Source: an uncultured bacterium
GTDB lineage: Bacteria > Hydrogenedentota > Hydrogenedentia > Hydrogenedentales > CAILVY01
Reading direction: 5' to 3'
Length of the DNA stretch: 64,000 nucleotides
Assembly (NCBI GenBank): GCA_937951485.1
Contig: CALEDJ010000020.1
Coordinates: forward strand, 1-64,000
Shown piece by piece: positions 1-8,708 of this stretch (position 1 is its first letter; each line of letters opens with the position of its first letter). The position numbers and the translations under genes are program-made. Below the pieces are notes generated by a model that was not told the origin of the DNA, did not search any database, and worked only from the letters and a program-made list of their open reading frames with translations.

Positions 1-168
1 GTTTGTTTTTTCATTTTGACCCGGTTAACATGCACGCAACAGCACTACTTATGGCTGTGGCAACCGTTCACAGGTGATTCATGGATAGTGCCTCAATGGT
101 TTCACTTGTTCCACCGCCGGAGCGGCGCCACGAGATATTTCAATCGTCATGAATGATGGGAACGCACA

Positions 169-396
169 ATGAACACGCCGGGGCAGGGGTCAGACCGGGG
201 TGCGTTGTCCGCGTTGGGGCTGGCAGGAGAGATAGCGTTGTCCATTGCCGGGCCGATTGTCGGTGGCGTGATTGCGGGGGACTACCTCGACCGGCGTTTC
301 GGCGGCGGCGGGCTGATTCTGGGGGGTGTGGTGCTGCTTTCCGTCGTGTTGGGCTTTTACTGCTTCTACCGCGTGGTCTCCCGTCGCGTGCCATAA
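169..396 (+). CDS. atpZ: AtpZ/AtpI-like small membrane protein
   Basis: A 75-residue protein with two predicted membrane segments (about residues 18-38 and 46-68). A glycine-rich GPIVGGVIAGDYLDRRFG stretch links them. This is the pattern of the AtpZ/AtpI family, which normally precedes the F1Fo ATP synthase genes and is linked to Mg2+ handling or c-ring assembly. The start has only a weak GGGA ribosome site. The next gene on this strand is glmS, about 570 bp away, so no atp operon follows. The window begins just upstream, so other atp genes could lie to the left, but that would be an unusual order. Family assignment rests on topology and the glycine motif only. Confidence 0.6.
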   Translation: MNTPGQGSDRGALSALGLAGEIALSIAGPIVGGVIAGDYLDRRFGGGGLILGGVVLLSVVLGFYCFYRVVSRRVP

Positions 397-555
397 GCGC
401 CTTGAACCGTCAGACAAACACCCGGACAAACACCGCAAGCGGGCCGTGTGCGCCGATAAGCACGCAATAATCTCGTCGCGCCGCTCCTGTGTTGCAACGC
501 CTCTTCCGATAGCGCTCCGCGCCGCAAGCATGCTGTTGTTACCATAAGTGGATGT

Positions 556-657
556 GCGACGCGGGAGCGTCGCGGTGGTGCGTGACACCGCAGGATCGGT
601 GTCACGAAGCAAAGCGTGGTGTCACGAGGCAGCGAATGGTGTCCTGAAGAACCTGCC
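556..657. repeat. Paired hairpins plus 20-bp direct repeats
   Basis: Positions 556-573 form a 7-bp perfect stem (GCGACGC/GCGTCGC) closed by a GGGA tetraloop. Positions 581-606 form a 10-bp perfect stem (CGTGACACCG/CGGTGTCACG) with loop CAGGAT. The right arm begins a run of three imperfect 20-bp direct repeats starting GGTGTCACGA or GGTGTCCTGA (598-617, 618-637, 638-657). No T-run follows, so a simple terminator is unlikely. Confidence 0.6.
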
Positions 658-704
658 AAATTTTGCAGGGTATCCGGCGATTGGGGGCCGGCCTCAAGGA
701 ATAA

Positions 705-734
705 TTGAATATCGCAGCCTTTATAGGGTATCCT
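705..734 (+). promoter_or_regulatory. Possible sigma-70 type promoter for glmS
   Basis: TTGAAT at 705-710, an 18-base spacer and TATCCT at 729-734. Each box matches the consensus in four or five positions. It would give glmS a leader of roughly 230 bases. This is a pattern match only. Confidence 0.3.
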
Positions 735-968
735 ATGGGCATCCTTCGCGCGGGGGTGATCCCTGGGAAACGGGACCCCGCACGGAGGTCTGCCTTTCGG
801 ATCGCCATGGCGGCCGCGGCGCAGATTCAAGGTGTACGCATCACCGTGCCGGGTCTCATTTGGCGCCGCGTGGGCCGCATGGCCGGAACCGTTTTCAGAA
901 ACGTCCCGCCGGGACGCGCGCCTGTTTTTCATGTCGAGTTTTGGAACACGGAAAGGAGCATCAAATCC

Positions 969-2804
969 ATGTGCGGTATAGTGGGATACATTGGCGATAA
1001 GAGTCCGGTGGAAGTCATCATGGCCGGTTTGCACCGGTTGGAGTATCGGGGCTATGACTCGGCGGGGGTGGCCGTGGTGGGGGCGGGCAAACTGGACTGT
1101 GTGAAGAGCCTGGGAAAACTGAAGGAACTGGACCGCAAACTTGAAGAGCATCCTTTGCACGGCAATCTGGGCATCGGACACACGCGCTGGGCGACGCACG
1201 GCGCGCCGAGCGAGGTGAATTCGCACCCGCATTTCGACAAGGCAAAGGAAATCGCGGTGGTGCACAATGGCATCATCGAGAATTATCAGGAATTGCGGGC
1301 CGCCCTGCAGGCGGAAGGCGTGCAATTCCGCAGCCAGACGGATACGGAGACCATCGCGCACCTCGTGCGGAAATACTATCAGGGCGATTTGTTTGCGGCG
1401 GTGAAGCGGGCCTTGCAGGATGTCGAAGGCGCGTATGCCATCGGCGTGATCTGCAAGGACGAACCCGAGGTGCTGGTGGCGGCCCGACACGGCAGCCCGC
1501 TGATCGTCGGGCTTGGTGAGAACGAGGCGTTTATCGCTTCCGATGTGCCTGCCATCATGAAGTACACGCGCAAGGTGCTCTATATTGACAATGGCCAGGT
1601 CTGCCGCATTACGCGCGACGGCTATAAAATTGAAGACATCCACGGCAATCCCGTGCAATTGGAAGTGAAGACGGTGGATTGGGACGACGCGGCGGCGGAG
1701 AAGGAAGGTTATCCGCACTTCATGCTCAAGGAAATTCACCAGCAGGCGAACGTCATCCGCAACACGTTGCGCGGCCGCGTGCATGAAGGTTCCGACGAAG
1801 TGAATCTGCCGGACATGAACATCTCCGTCGAGGAGTTGAAGGGGTGCGAGAAGATCGTGATCGTGGCGTGCGGCACGGCCTGGCATGCGGGCATGGTCGG
1901 AAAATACCTCATCGAGAAATTCGCCAAGGTGCCTGTGGAACTCGATCTCGCTTCTGAATACCGCTACCGCGACCCCATTGTTCCGCCGCATACCATCATG
2001 ATTCCTGTGTCGCAGTCCGGCGAAACCGCCGATACCCTGGAGGCGATCCGCATTGCAAAGACCCGGGGGGCGAAAGTCGCTTCGATCGTGAATGTGGTGG
2101 GGTCGAGCGTGGCGCGCGAATCGCACGGCGTCATCTACCAGCATGCCGGGCCGGAAATCGGCGTCGCCTCAACCAAAGCCTACACCTCGCAATGCACGGC
2201 ATTTGCGCTGTTCACCATCTGGCTCGCCGAAGTGCGCGGCGTGATGGGCAAGGCGCAGGCCAGGGAAATGATCGCGCATCTGCGCGAGATTCCCGAGAAG
2301 ATTCAGTGGATTCTGGACAACCAGGAAGACATCAAACGTTGCGCGGCCGATCCCAAATACCGCGACGCGCAGAGCGCCCTGTACCTTGGCCGCGGCTACA
2401 ATTTCCCCAGCGCGCTCGAAGGCGCCCTGAAACTCAAGGAAATCAGTTACATTCACGCCGAAGGCTACGCCGCGGGCGAAATGAAGCACGGCCCCATCGC
2501 CCTCGTCACCAACGAATTGCCCGTTGTGTGCGTTGCGGTCAATGGCGACACCTACGACAAGATGGTCTCCAACATCCAGGAAATCCGAGCGCGCAGCGGC
2601 ATTGTGCTTTCCGTCGCCACCGTGGGCAACGAGGCCATCAGGCCCCACAGCGAGGACGTGTTCTACGTGCCGGAGTGCTTTGAACCTTTCAGCCCCATTG
2701 TCGTCGCCGTTCCCCTGCAGTTGTTCGCCTACTACGTTGCCGCCAATCGCGGTTGCGACGTGGACCAGCCCCGCAACCTGGCGAAAAGCGTCACGGTCGA
2801 ATAG
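969..2804 (+). CDS. glmS: Glutamine-fructose-6-phosphate aminotransferase (GlmS)
   Basis: Converts fructose-6-phosphate and glutamine to glucosamine-6-phosphate in the cytosol, the entry step for peptidoglycan and LPS amino sugars. The 611-residue length is normal. The start is fixed by the family: the N-terminal nucleophile Cys2 follows Met in MCGIVGYIG, preceded by a GGAAAGGAGC ribosome site. The glutaminase half shows HTRWATHG and the NGIIENY segment. The sugar-isomerase half has two SIS domains with CGTAWHAG, SQSGETADT and the C-terminal AKSVTVE ending, including the conserved lysine. It stands alone with a long structured leader, so control of the leader is possible but unproven. Confidence 0.97.
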   Translation: MCGIVGYIGDKSPVEVIMAGLHRLEYRGYDSAGVAVVGAGKLDCVKSLGKLKELDRKLEEHPLHGNLGIGHTRWATHGAPSEVNSHPHFDKAKEIAVVHNGIIENYQELRAALQAEGVQFRSQTDTETIAHLVRKYYQGDLFAAVKRALQDVEGAYAIGVICKDEPEVLVAARHGSPLIVGLGENEAFIASDVPAIMKYTRKVLYIDNGQVCRITRDGYKIEDIHGNPVQLEVKTVDWDDAAAEKEGYPHFMLKEIHQQANVIRNTLRGRVHEGSDEVNLPDMNISVEELKGCEKIVIVACGTAWHAGMVGKYLIEKFAKVPVELDLASEYRYRDPIVPPHTIMIPVSQSGETADTLEAIRIAKTRGAKVASIVNVVGSSVARESHGVIYQHAGPEIGVASTKAYTSQCTAFALFTIWLAEVRGVMGKAQAREMIAHLREIPEKIQWILDNQEDIKRCAADPKYRDAQSALYLGRGYNFPSALEGALKLKEISYIHAEGYAAGEMKHGPIALVTNELPVVCVAVNGDTYDKMVSNIQEIRARSGIVLSVATVGNEAIRPHSEDVFYVPECFEPFSPIVVAVPLQLFAYYVAANRGCDVDQPRNLAKSVTVE

Positions 2805-2949
2805 CCGATTCAAAATCCATCCCTGTGCCGGCAGGACAAAATCCCCGCTGGTCAACCGTAATCCTCATCACTTCGACATCTGATTTTCTCATGCTTCATC
2901 GCTCTTCGCCCTCCACACTGATTTCCGGCAAGGGGCTGTCAAAAACTTG

Positions 2950-3840
2950 TCAGAAAGGGAGCGGGTTGTCCAGCCAGTCGAAGTAGTACTGTTCGAGGCA
3001 GTTCAGGGCGATACGTTCGTATCCGGCCTGGTTGAGATGGATGCTGGTGGTGGCGAGCGGCCCGTATGAAAGGGTATGCGGCGGGCTGGGATAGGCGATG
3101 TCGCCGCCGGCGAGCGGCACGTAGTCCGTGTCGGCGTTGCCGGGAAACGGCACTTCGTGCGGGAGATACACGACGGGGATGTTTTCGGCATCAAACGGCC
3201 CCGGATACCCGAATTCGTACTGCATCAGGCCGAAATTATTGACGTATTCGCAGCGGTCAATCGTCTTGGTCATATCAATGATGTGCCTGGCAAGGCGCAC
3301 GGCGGCGGCATTATAAACGCGTGGTGGGACATGCCGGGTGTGGTAGTCCATATAATCGTAACCGCAGATGGCGACGCGGATATTCGGGCGCTGGGCGAGG
3401 ATGTATTCCACAATGGTCCGCACATTCCCGACGATCTCGTCCACGAGTTCCTGCTCCTCCGCCCGCGAAAGCAACGGACTCCACAAGGCGATGCCGTCGT
3501 TGCCGCCGATGCTGAGGTGGACGATGTCAATGGTGGGTTCGGCGCGGAGCGCCCGCCCGATATTGTGCAGCACGCCGAGCCGGTTGCGCGCGAGCGCCTT
3601 AGCGGTAAGCCCCGGCACGGCGGTGAGATGGCGGATGTTGAGGTGGTCCGAGTATGCTTCATAGCCATGCCGCGCCATGACATTTCCCAGCGACTGCTGA
3701 TAGCCCATCAGAAACGCCCAACTGTCCCCCACCACCAGGATGCGCGGCGTCCGCGCATCGCATCCGGACAGGGCGCCTGCTGTGATTGCCATCACCAGAA
3801 TGACGGCGGCGCGTCGGACGCCGGAGCACACCACAGGCAT
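2950..3840 (-). CDS. SGNH/GDSL-family lipoprotein hydrolase
   Basis: A 296-residue protein with a lipoprotein signal: a hydrophobic stretch from residue 11 and a lipobox ending LSGC at Cys27. It is probably anchored to the outer or inner membrane facing the periplasm. The SGNH blocks are visible: GDSW (block I, catalytic Ser40), GGND (block III) and a C-terminal IHLN holding the catalytic His. Such enzymes hydrolyse esters, often on acylated carbohydrates. The substrate cannot be read from the sequence. The start is chosen at 3840, where GGAGGAGG lies at good spacing. The frame stays open further upstream without a ribosome site. It diverges from the cNMP-binding gene. Confidence 0.75.
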   Translation of the reverse strand: MPVVCSGVRRAAVILVMAITAGALSGCDARTPRILVVGDSWAFLMGYQQSLGNVMARHGYEAYSDHLNIRHLTAVPGLTAKALARNRLGVLHNIGRALRAEPTIDIVHLSIGGNDGIALWSPLLSRAEEQELVDEIVGNVRTIVEYILAQRPNIRVAICGYDYMDYHTRHVPPRVYNAAAVRLARHIIDMTKTIDRCEYVNNFGLMQYEFGYPGPFDAENIPVVYLPHEVPFPGNADTDYVPLAGGDIAYPSPPHTLSYGPLATTSIHLNQAGYERIALNCLEQYYFDWLDNPLPF

Positions 3841-4118
3841 GAGAGCCTCCTCCATCTGTGTCAGCGCGGCTGCGCTGCGCCTCTCCACCCGGATGATAAC
3901 GCACCTTGGGACATATGTCCAAATCATGGGAATCCATGCCGGCCGCTGCGGTGGCGCGCGAGCATTCAGAGGGCGTGGATTGTCATCCCTGGTCCGGCGC
4001 GACGCTGCAACAGAAAAAATATGATTTTTGCGAAAGATGGGTCTAAAATGATTCAATAACGGGTACAAGAGGTTTGGCGTGTTGTGTTGCATGGCCTCAG
4101 AGGCAGGAGGTATACATC

Positions 4119-4571
4119 ATGTCAGAGGATATCAAATATAAACGGTATGCGGAGAAGATACGGATATTTAATGGGCTGAGACCTGAGGAAGTGGAGTCTA
4201 TTATCCATCAGGGGAAGGTGATTTTTTTCCGCGAGGGGCAGGCGATTTTTCACGAAGGACAGTTGGGGAGCAATCTTTTTGTGGTGCTGAGTGGCAAGAT
4301 CGGCATTTTCAACAAAAGCAAAATGATCGCGCAACTGGGCGTGGGCGATGCGTTCGGCGAGATGGCGGTGCTTACACACCGTCCGCGGACGGCGACAGCG
4401 GCGGCACTGTCGGATGTGCGTTTGTTCACGTTGGATGAGAAGGAAATCAATTCCATTCTGGAAAGGCATGTGGCCGTTCGGCTGCTGCTCAACATCATCC
4501 ATGTGCTGAGTGAGCGGCTCGCGGCGGCGGATGCGCTGATCGCGGACATGCGGTCCGGGCCATCGAAGTGA
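4119..4571 (+). CDS. Cyclic-nucleotide-binding-domain protein without a DNA-binding domain
   Basis: A 150-residue protein made almost entirely of one CRP-type cNMP-binding domain (about residues 12-130). It shows the phosphate-binding-cassette pattern FGEMAVLTHRPRTATA, with the conserved Glu and Arg that contact the cyclic nucleotide. Unlike CRP/FNR it ends after the C-helix with no helix-turn-helix. It is therefore probably not a DNA-binding regulator and more likely a ligand-sensing partner of another protein. The start at 4119 follows a strong GCAGGAGG ribosome site. It stands alone between divergent and convergent neighbours, which gives no clue to its partner. Confidence 0.8.
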   Translation: MSEDIKYKRYAEKIRIFNGLRPEEVESIIHQGKVIFFREGQAIFHEGQLGSNLFVVLSGKIGIFNKSKMIAQLGVGDAFGEMAVLTHRPRTATAAALSDVRLFTLDEKEINSILERHVAVRLLLNIIHVLSERLAAADALIADMRSGPSK

Positions 4572-4592
4572 TATGAGGGGCAGTCCGGGGTG

Positions 4593-5471
4593 CTACACGT
4601 CGCAGATGGCGGCCGCCTGCCGCAGCGATGTTATCGGGTCGCGTTTCGGCACGAATTCGTGGGCGACATAGCCGGTAAATCCAGTTTCAAGGATTGCTTC
4701 GCAGATGCGCCGGTAATTCAACTCCTGGGTGTCATCAATTTCGTTACGGCCCGGCACGCCGCCGGTGTGGATATGGCCGATCCAGGCAATGTTCTCGCGT
4801 ATCGTCTGGATGATATCCCCTTCCATGATCTGCATGTGGTAGATGTCATACAGCAGTTTGAAACGTTCCGAAGACAGTTCTTTGGCCAAGGCCGCGCCCC
4901 ACGCTGTGTGGTCGCACATGTAGTCCTTGTGGTCCCGCTTGCTGTTGAGCAACTCCATCATCACATTGACGCCGAGTTTCTCGGCGAGCGGGAGGATGCG
5001 TTTCAATCCCTTTACGCAGTTCTTGCGGCCTTCATCGTCGGGCATGCCCCGGCGATTGCCGGAGAACACCACCATGTTGGGCAGTCCCGCATCGGCGACT
5101 TCGCGCAGGCGTTCCTCCCCCTTCTTGACAAGCGCGTCGTGGTTGCGCGGGTCGTTCCAGCCTGCGGCGATATTTCCCGGTCCGTTGGCCATGGTCACTT
5201 CAAGCCCTTTGGCTTTGATCACGGGCCAGTCCGGCGGGTCCATGAGATCAAGGCCGAGAAGCCCCATGGCTTTCACATGATCGCAGAACTCTTCGAGTGG
5301 GATGGCGCCGTAGCACCACCGCGATACGGCCTGTTTGATGCGCCCATTCACCACAACGGTCTCCTGGGGTTCTTCGGCATGGGCCACGTTGCGGACGGCG
5401 GCGATGGCGGCCGCACCGCCCGCCATCGCACCCAGGGCCGTGCGCCGGGACACTGATTTTTCCTGCTTCAT
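4593..5471 (-). CDS. Tat-exported hydroxypyruvate-isomerase-like TIM-barrel protein
   Basis: A 292-residue protein whose first 33 residues form a twin-arginine signal (SVSRRTALG, then an Ala/Gly-rich core and AHA). It is thus predicted to fold before export. The mature part resembles the AP-endonuclease-2 / hydroxypyruvate isomerase family, with metal-ligand segments MELLNSK, LYDIYHMQ, IHTGGVPGRNEID and AHEF. These enzymes isomerise or epimerise small sugars and ketoacids. Export of such a protein is common in sugar-degrading PVC-type bacteria. The start at 5471 has an AGGGAGAA ribosome site. The substrate is unknown. Confidence 0.75.
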   Translation of the reverse strand: MKQEKSVSRRTALGAMAGGAAAIAAVRNVAHAEEPQETVVVNGRIKQAVSRWCYGAIPLEEFCDHVKAMGLLGLDLMDPPDWPVIKAKGLEVTMANGPGNIAAGWNDPRNHDALVKKGEERLREVADAGLPNMVVFSGNRRGMPDDEGRKNCVKGLKRILPLAEKLGVNVMMELLNSKRDHKDYMCDHTAWGAALAKELSSERFKLLYDIYHMQIMEGDIIQTIRENIAWIGHIHTGGVPGRNEIDDTQELNYRRICEAILETGFTGYVAHEFVPKRDPITSLRQAAAICDV

Positions 5472-5546
5472 GACCTTCGGTTCTCCCTGATGCTTTGTCA
5501 ACGGTATCGCTGCATGAACACGCAAGGACCGGCCCGATACGCGGGC

Positions 5547-6149
5547 TTACTCGCGAATTTCGGTGTTCCAGTAGGCGAGGTCCACGAAGCGCTGCCAACT
5601 GATCAGTTCGTCACGGGGGATTTGGATGCCAAACCGGGGAAGCCAGTGCGGCTTGACGGGTTTGCGCATCAGACGCATGCGCGCCTCCTCTGGGGTGCGG
5701 TTGCCTTTTTTCATGTTGCATTGCACGCATGCGAGCACCAGATTCTCCCACACATCGCATCCCCCCCGGGAACGCGGGAGCACGTGGTCTATGGTCAAAT
5801 CCTGCTTTGAATGACGCACGCCGCAGTACTGGCAGCGGTGGTCGTCCCGCTCGAAGATATTGCGGCGGGACAGGCGCACCTCGCGACGCACGAAACCGTT
5901 GAACACGCTTAACAGGATGACTTCGGGCAGGCGCACCTGGAAATTCGGCGTGTGGATGAAGCGGCCATTCACGAAATTCTCGCGGTGTTTGGACAACTCG
6001 CACCAGTCGTCGAAATCATAAAGAGAGTAGTCGGTGGGATGCACCACGCGTGCGTGGCCCTGAAACAGCAGGGTCAGAGCGCGCTTTACGGGGGTCACAT
6101 GCACCGCAACCCACGACTTGTTCAGCACGAGCACTTGGGCGTCCAGCAT
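5547..6149 (-). CDS. HNH endonuclease family protein
   Basis: About 200 residues. The N-terminal part (VLVLNKSWVAVHV, then RALTLLFQGHARVV) and C-terminal HNH core are typical of a widespread chromosomal HNH family. The core shows HRCQYCG, LTIDHVLPRSRGG, ENLVLACVQCN and KKGNRTPEEA: two CxxC zinc pairs, the catalytic His and the Asn. Enzymes of this type are metal-dependent nucleases, but the cellular role of this single-copy subfamily is not established. I chose the start at 6149 because family members begin near this MLDAQ sequence. The ribosome site is weak, and an upstream Met at 6254 stays in frame. It diverges from nadC. Confidence 0.8.
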   Translation of the reverse strand: MLDAQVLVLNKSWVAVHVTPVKRALTLLFQGHARVVHPTDYSLYDFDDWCELSKHRENFVNGRFIHTPNFQVRLPEVILLSVFNGFVRREVRLSRRNIFERDDHRCQYCGVRHSKQDLTIDHVLPRSRGGCDVWENLVLACVQCNMKKGNRTPEEARMRLMRKPVKPHWLPRFGIQIPRDELISWQRFVDLAYWNTEIRE

Positions 6150-6330
6150 ACAAAAATCCCACCATCCATCCAGACAGGGTGAATACACATGCCCAGTATA
6201 TCCGTGCGCCGAAAAAGAATCAAACGCGTTGTCATGGGGAAAGCGGGCGGGCATCAGAGCGCTGTCAAAATCGCTTTGCCGGTTGGATTTATGTTAGAAT
6301 CCCTCCCTGCCTTTTGGAGGAAGGGCGCCT

Positions 6331-7167
6331 ATGCATACCCCTTTAGAAGAATTGGTGGATGCCGCGTTAGCGGAGGATATCGGCCCGCGTGACATCACGA
6401 CGGAGGCGACGGTGCCGGCGGATGCCCGGTGCGAGGCGCGGCTGATTGCCAAGCAGCCGGGCATTCTGAGCGGCATTGAGCCGTTCCACATGGCTTTTTC
6501 GCTCATGGACGCGGAAATAACGGACTGGGAGTCGCTCTCGGACGGTTCACGGGTGAAACCCGGCGATGTGGTGGCTCGTTTTAAGGGGCATACGCGGGCG
6601 GTGTTGACCGCCGAGCGAACCGCGATGAATTTCGTGCAGCACTTGTCCGGCGTGGCCACGTTGACGGCGAAATATGTAGAAAAACTCGAGGGGCTGAACT
6701 GCAAAATCTGCAACACCCGCAAAACAACCCCGATGATGCGGCAACTGGAGAAGGCGGCGGTGGTGCATGGCGGGGGCGTGGACCACCGGTTTAACTTGTT
6801 CAACGGCGTGTTGATCAAGGAAAATCACATCACTGCGGCGGGCGGCATCCGGGAGGCCATACAAAAGGCTTCCAGGGGCACGCATCATCTGATGCGCATC
6901 GCCATCGAGGTGGAGAATCTTCGGGAATTTGATGAAGCATTGGAGGCGGGCGCTGACGTGATTATTCTTGATAATATGGATTTGGAAAGCATGCGCGAGG
7001 CGGTTCGCCGCGCGCAGGGTTCGCGGGTGATCCTGGAAGCGAGCGGCAACGCCACGCTGGATCGGGTCCGGGCCATGGCGGAGACGGGCGTGCATTTTAT
7101 CAGCGTGGGCGCCTTGACGCATTCCGCCCCGGCCCTCGATATGTCCCTGCTGACCACCAATGTCTGA
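6331..7167 (+). CDS. nadC: Nicotinate-nucleotide pyrophosphorylase, carboxylating
   Basis: Forms nicotinate mononucleotide from quinolinate and PRPP in de novo NAD synthesis. The 278-residue length is standard. Visible signatures include AEDIGPRDITTEA at the N-terminus, AERTAMNFVQHLSGVAT, the NTRKTTP quinolinate/PRPP-site segment, GGGVDHRFNLFNGVLIKENH, and the C-terminal DVIILDNM and LEASGN strands. The start has a strong GGAGGAAGG ribosome site. Its end overlaps birA by 8 bases. It begins a run of cofactor and LPS-export genes. Confidence 0.96.
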   Translation: MHTPLEELVDAALAEDIGPRDITTEATVPADARCEARLIAKQPGILSGIEPFHMAFSLMDAEITDWESLSDGSRVKPGDVVARFKGHTRAVLTAERTAMNFVQHLSGVATLTAKYVEKLEGLNCKICNTRKTTPMMRQLEKAAVVHGGGVDHRFNLFNGVLIKENHITAAGGIREAIQKASRGTHHLMRIAIEVENLREFDEALEAGADVIILDNMDLESMREAVRRAQGSRVILEASGNATLDRVRAMAETGVHFISVGALTHSAPALDMSLLTTNV

Positions 7168-7903
7168 GACCGCGACCATGCCGAGGCTGAATTTGCCTCC
7201 TTTGAACACCGCCGTGGTTGGATCGTCCGTATCTTTTTTCGACGAGGCCGAATCCACCAACAATATCGCTCTCGCGAAGGACACGCGCGAGGACGGAGCG
7301 GTGTTTGTGGCGGAATGTCAGACCGCCGGGCGTGGTCGGCACGGGACCCGATGGCACAGCGCCCCAGGCTTGGGCTTGTGGTTCAGCGTGTCGTTAAAAG
7401 GTCCCTCACGCGGATTGATGTTCGCCGCATCGCTGGCGGTACGCGATGCGGTGCGTCCGCGTGCGGAACTGGCAATTAAGTGGCCCAATGACCTATTGTG
7501 CGGGGACCGCAAAGTCTGCGGCATCCTCGTGGAGCACCGGCAAGGGTGGAGCGCGGTGGGCATTGGCATCAATGTCCGGCACCGCGCCGAAGATTTCCCG
7601 GAAGAACTCCGGGCGAAAGCGGGTTCGCTGGAGAGCGCCACGGGGCTTGTCTGGGACCGCGCGCGGTTGCTGCATGCGGTTTTGCTGGCTTTGGACCAAA
7701 ATGTGATCCGACTGCGTCGGGGAGGCCAGGACGCCATCCGGACGGAGTGGATCGAAGCGTGCAGGATCATTGGGCGGATTGTGCGCCGCGACAGCGTGAT
7801 CGGGCGCGTCGCGGAGATTGATGAACAGGGTGCGCTCGTGGTGGAAATGAGCACCGGCAAGCGGCGGGTGATCACGGGCGACATCGAGGTGGTGTTGGAA
7901 TAG
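7160..7903 (+). CDS. birA: Biotin-[acetyl-CoA-carboxylase] ligase, no DNA-binding domain
   Basis: Activates biotin with ATP and attaches it to the biotin carboxyl carrier protein. The 247 residues cover the catalytic and C-terminal domains: ESTN, the GRGRHGTRW biotinyl-AMP loop, KWPNDLL and the CGILVE strand. The N-terminal winged helix of E. coli BirA is absent, so this is a monofunctional (class I) ligase and cannot be the biotin operon repressor. It overlaps nadC by 8 bases, which suggests translational coupling, and is followed after 28 bases by coaX. Confidence 0.94.
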   Translation: MSETATMPRLNLPPLNTAVVGSSVSFFDEAESTNNIALAKDTREDGAVFVAECQTAGRGRHGTRWHSAPGLGLWFSVSLKGPSRGLMFAASLAVRDAVRPRAELAIKWPNDLLCGDRKVCGILVEHRQGWSAVGIGINVRHRAEDFPEELRAKAGSLESATGLVWDRARLLHAVLLALDQNVIRLRRGGQDAIRTEWIEACRIIGRIVRRDSVIGRVAEIDEQGALVVEMSTGKRRVITGDIEVVLE

Positions 7904-7931
7904 CGTCCGGCGGCCGCGGAGAACCTGAAAA

Positions 7932-8708
7932 ATGCTCTTGGTGGTGGATGTAGGCAATTCGCACACGGTGCTCGGGTTGTACCAGGGAGACACCCTGATC
8001 GGGCATTGGCGCGTGGTCACTTCCAATTACCGCACGGGCGACGAAATGCACATCCTGCTCGCCATGCTCCTGCAGGGCATCGGCATTGACCGCAAGCAAG
8101 TCTCCGGATGCTGTATTTCCAGCGTGGTCCCGCAAATGAATCCTGCCCTGCAGGAGGTCAGCCAAAACGCATTTCGCATCACCCCGCTGATGGTCGGGCC
8201 TGGCATCAAAACGGGCCTGGTGCTGCAATGCGAAAACCCCAAGGAAGTCGGCGCGGACCGCATCGTGAATTCCGTCGGGGCCTTGGAAGAGCACAAAGGC
8301 CCGCTGATCATCATTGATTTCGGGACCGCCACCACGTTTGATGTGATTACGGCAAAGGCGGAGTGGCTGGGCGGCGCCATTGTTCCAGGGATTCAACTCT
8401 CTGCGGACGCACTTTTCGAACACTGCGCGAAATTGCCGCGCGTTGAAGTCCTCGTGCCGCCCTCGGTCATCGGCCGGGATACCATCGCAAATATCCGCGC
8501 CGGCCTGACTTACGGCTACGCAGACATGGTGGACGGCCTCGTGCGCCGGATCAGCGAGGAAATGGGCGAAAAGCCGACGGTGGTGGCCACGGGCGGTTTT
8601 GCGCGGATCATGGCCGAAGTGGCGCATGGCATTGATGTGGTGGACCCGCTGCTTACACTCAAGGGCCTCAAGGCGGTTTACCACAAGAATGTGAAAACTG
8701 CCCCATGA
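7932..8708 (+). CDS. coaX: Type III pantothenate kinase
   Basis: Catalyses the first step of coenzyme A synthesis. The 258 residues carry the type III hallmarks: VDVGNSHTVLG near the N-terminus (phosphate-1 loop), GADRIVN (pantothenate site), DFGTATTFD with the catalytic aspartate, and GGAIVPGI. The enzyme is usually insensitive to CoA feedback and needs a monovalent cation. BirA next to CoaX is a common pairing, and the two are fused in some bacteria. The end overlaps the following lipoprotein gene by 4 bases. Confidence 0.96.
   Translation: MLLVVDVGNSHTVLGLYQGDTLIGHWRVVTSNYRTGDEMHILLAMLLQGIGIDRKQVSGCCISSVVPQMNPALQEVSQNAFRITPLMVGPGIKTGLVLQCENPKEVGADRIVNSVGALEEHKGPLIIIDFGTATTFDVITAKAEWLGGAIVPGIQLSADALFEHCAKLPRVEVLVPPSVIGRDTIANIRAGLTYGYADMVDGLVRRISEEMGEKPTVVATGGFARIMAEVAHGIDVVDPLLTLKGLKAVYHKNVKTAP

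Larger units (their letters stand above)
397..968. other. Structured intergenic region upstream of glmS
   Basis: 572 bases without a credible gene. The first half holds two adjacent perfect hairpins and a run of 20-bp imperfect direct repeats, listed separately. The second half carries a possible promoter at 705-734 and a GC-rich leader of about 230 bases before the glmS start. I do not recognise the glmS ribozyme or another riboswitch in it. Confidence 0.5.

Noticed and set aside
735-968. glmS ribozyme or riboswitch in the leader
   Set aside because: The conserved ribozyme core could not be found. The leader is long but unassigned.
366-2144. 592-codon minus-strand frame across glmS and its upstream gap
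   Set aside because: It overlaps the clearly real glmS, and its His/Arg-rich translation has no domain.
6276-6300. Promoter for nadC (TTGCC and TAGAAT)
   Set aside because: TAGAAT at 6295-6300 is attractive, but the only -35-like box is 13-14 bases away, which is too close.
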